Below, piece by piece: positions 61,587 through 64,000 of a stretch of 64,000 nucleotides of DNA. This DNA is from Hyperoplus lanceolatus (lineage: Eukaryota; Chordata; Actinopteri; Uranoscopiformes; Ammodytidae), in NCBI GenBank assembly GCA_026929865.2, contig CM049398.1:20931501-20995500 (forward strand). Direction: 5' to 3'. The position numbers were made by a program, and so were the translations under genes. The notes beneath the pieces are model-generated. The model did no database searches, was not told the origin of the DNA, and saw only the letters and a list, made by a program, of their open reading frames with translations. How positions within the stretch are numbered: position 1 is the stretch's first letter; every line of letters begins with the position of its first letter.

Positions 61587-62084
61587 CCATATTTGTATAA
61601 AATCAAGCACCTAGCCATGCAGTCTGCCTTTACATACGTTTGTGAAAGAACGGTTAGTTCTAAACAGCTCACTGAATCCGAGCGTAGTGCTGTAATAGTA
61701 TGCCTCTCTTCGTTGCAACAAGTCAGTTTGTGAAATTTCCATGAAGGCATGGTTGGGTGAGTTTGGTGTGGAAGAAATTGACTGGCCTGCACAGAGCCCT
61801 GACAACAACCCAACCAAATACCCGTTAAGATGAACTAGAAAGGAGATTGTGAGCCGGGCCTTCTCATCCAACATCATTGTTTGAACTGACAAATGCTCTG
61901 CCTGATGAATGGGCAAAAAATCCCACAGACACACTCTAAAGCCTTCCCAGAAGAGTGGAAGCTGTTATATCTGCAAAGAGAAGACCACCTTTATTTTAAT
62001 GCCTGTGGGTTTAGATTGGGATTTCATAAAAGCTTCAGTAGGTGTAATGTGTAGGTGCCCCCGATACTTTGCCCATATAATGTA
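61587..62084 (+). mobile_element. internally deleted Tc1-like transposon
   Basis: The 5' part (about 61600-61735) matches the untranslated leader and N-terminal start of a common fish Tc1 transposase. From 61740 the text jumps to the C-terminal region: TTTGGTGTGGAAGAAATTGA, GACTGGCCTGCACAGAGCCC (third-acid region) and GAGTGGAAGCTGTTATATCT. Most of the DDE domain is deleted. The right terminus CCATATAATGTA ends at 62084 with TA. The expected left terminus is not adjacent; the CTAGCCTGG element sits there instead, so that element may have inserted into this copy. Confidence 0.7.
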
Positions 62085-63701
62085 TCTCTTAATTCCTCTT
62101 TGGCCAATTTTTATAATTGGTTCAAAATGTTACAGCTTTTTCACCCACATACAATGTCAGACTATTCACTAAAGTCATATGTATGGTGGCCATGAAGTGC
62201 AAAACACAATAGAAAATAACAAAACAGAACCATTATTCAATAAAATACATCATCCAATCAAAAAACATCAATTAAAAAAGACACATCAGCCGATCTGAAA
62301 ACACAACAGCATCTGTAAGACTGAAACCTCTCTCTCTATATTCTCTGTTGCAAAATTCCTTCATTGAGGGACTGCATGCCGAATGCATTTTAATGCCAAA
62401 TACATCCCATCGAGTCAATATGACTACTCTTCATTTCAAAAGGCTCCCCAAAAATGTGAGGAAAACATCTCACTTTAAAATCTATCTGTTCCTTGCTTTC
62501 TGGCTGGTTATCTGCGGCTGACATTTCGCTGCTGATTCCTGCTTTTTTCTAATCCTATCAGGGCATTATCCAATATAGACCTGACTGACAACCCAGGAGA
62601 TTGCATTTGAAATAAAACCGGTCTTGTCTTTCTTAGAGTGTTCACATGTATCCTGCCTGAACGCATTACAGTGAACAGTAATTCCAACAACTCATGGCAG
62701 AAGAGCATCTACATTTCTGGTCCACATATTTTTGTTCTTTTAACAGTTTTTTCTCATTTGCAAAGACTAATTTCTCCAAACTTTCCGCACTTCCCTCAAA
62801 ACTGTGCGTGCATTCAAAACCAAATTTACAAACTACACTCCTCTGATTCGCCTAGCTAAATCAAATGATGAACTCAAAACCCTTTTATCCGTGATCAAAA
62901 TCATACAATGCTTTCATCTCAAACAGACAGACAGCCGTTGAAGGGCACTGGACCTTATAAACAGTTCACAGAAGCTACAAAACTATTGTGACATCATAGC
63001 AGCGGGACAACTTGCCAATAAATTAAAGGAAGAGGACAAACATGACATATTAAACAAAAACCTTTTAATTTTTCTCAGAACAAAAGATTAGTCACTCTTG
63101 CTGAGGAGATTACACACAGTGGTTTATCCATGACTAATGGCATTTTTCCACTGGCACTTTTGGCTGAGCCAAGCCAAGCCCATGTATATGGAAAAACATT
63201 TATATGGAAAAACACCATATGTTGACCAATCAACGGACTGCAGTGTGTAGCTCCACGCCTGGTAATAGGTACAGCAGGGTGTGCCTATTTTGACAGTGGA
63301 AACTTTACCACCCAGTGGAAACCAGGTTTTACACAGTTGAACAGCATTGTTTTACAGTAAAAGGACCATATCAACTCTATTAATGTGCTAATTATGGTGG
63401 ACACAGACAATCTGCTCAAAATGGGTTGGACTCTTTGTCCTGATTCCCAGACTGTCATAAAACAAAAGAAACACATGGTCACAGTCATTTGAATCTACAC
63501 TCTATACCAGGGGTTTTCAAAGTGTGAGAGCGGAGCCCCCCCAAAAAAAATTCAAAATCCCTGTGTGTTTTGAAAGATCTTTTCATTATTTTACACATTT
63601 TAAACAACTCTGTTCCTATTATACACATTTTAAACATTCTAAACATCTTTGTGCATATTTTTTTTTAACATTTTAACATTTTATGTTGTGGTTTTCCTTT
63701 T
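62085..63701. other. intergenic DNA with degraded repeat pieces
   Basis: Around 63140-63310 there are TTTTTCCACTGGCA and GACAGTGGAAAC motifs in inverted orientation, similar to the ends of the element at 13777-14743 but badly decayed. Near 63508 the text CAGGGGTTTTCAAAGTGTG resembles a hAT MITE terminus. No gene recognised. Confidence 0.4.
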
Positions 63702-63810
63702 TTGTGCATCGCTCTGATTGGTTGTAGTGCTATCCAACTGCGTGCAGTGGCATTTGAAATGCCACTGCCCTCTATCGTTCAAGATATCAGGGTATGGATT
63801 TCCAGGCTAT
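63702..63810. repeat. second copy of the right end of the 60226-61579 element
   Basis: Matches 61425-61578 almost base for base from TTGTGCATCGCTCTGATTGG to TTCCAGGCTA, with one internal deletion of about 45 bp and one substitution near the end. Confidence 0.85.
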
Positions 63811-64000
63811 GAATCTGGTGCACTTTGAGAGGAAAATTAAGAGGCTAAATCTGAGGAATTTTGTGTGAACAAATAATTTGGAGACACTGGGTCGGATGAA
63901 TTAGAAGCTATTGAAGAAAGACACATACATTTTCCATAAAAATATTAATTTAAAATAAAATAATATGCTGGGTCCTCTGGGATGGGCTTGGTGCTCTTTT
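63811..64000. other. window edge, nothing recognised
   Basis: AT-rich sequence without supportable features. Confidence 0.4.

Overview
The window looks like a gene-poor stretch of a spiny-rayed (acanthomorph) teleost nuclear genome. The evidence is short vertebrate-type exons with GT-AG introns, very abundant (CA)n/(GT)n microsatellites, and fish-type repeats: Tc1-like and hAT-like DNA transposons with intact target duplications, TTAA-flanked and TA-flanked MITEs, and tRNA-derived SINEs. No bacterial-type features, tRNA or rRNA genes, CRISPR arrays or recognisable endogenous viruses were seen.

Layout. 1-21 kb holds no recognisable protein gene. It contains microsatellites, a 1.47-kb hAT-like element (7213-8681), a TA-flanked MITE (8986-9282), a TIR element (13777-14743), a retroposon cluster (about 15.29-15.86 kb) and a broken Tc1 transposon (about 15.87-17.40 kb). 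At 21.39-25.90 kb lies a two-exon tandem CCCH zinc-finger gene, best read as zfp36 (tristetraprolin), with an inducible-type promoter and an AU-rich 3' UTR. At 26.8-33.2 kb there are a Tc1 element with unusually long inverted arms, a second relic transposon and a SINE.

At 35.2-39.5 kb trappc6a (minus strand, six coding exons) and bloc1s3 (plus strand, four coding exons) sit head to head, the arrangement known from human 19q13.32. Their shared 1.1-kb promoter region has a perfect CLEAR (TFEB/MiT) palindrome and an M-box-like site. Both genes serve membrane trafficking: TRAPP tethering at ER/Golgi, and BLOC-1 sorting to lysosome-related organelles.

At 46.46-47.18 kb are the most interesting loci: two tandem minus-strand exons, each encoding a tiny single-pass membrane protein whose core is nearly identical to the TUNAR (BNLN) microprotein. 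Human TUNAR, TRAPPC6B and ZFP36L1 all lie on chromosome 14q, while TRAPPC6A, BLOC1S3 and ZFP36 lie on 19q13. The pair may therefore be the 19q-paralogon ohnolog of TUNAR, tandemly duplicated. From 47.2 to 64 kb there are no recognisable host genes, only nested MITEs, a second hAT-like element with perfect target duplications, Tc1 relics, microsatellites and pyrimidine-rich tracts.

All coordinates come from reading the sequence by eye. Splice sites were chosen by frame and the GT-AG rule and have no transcript support.
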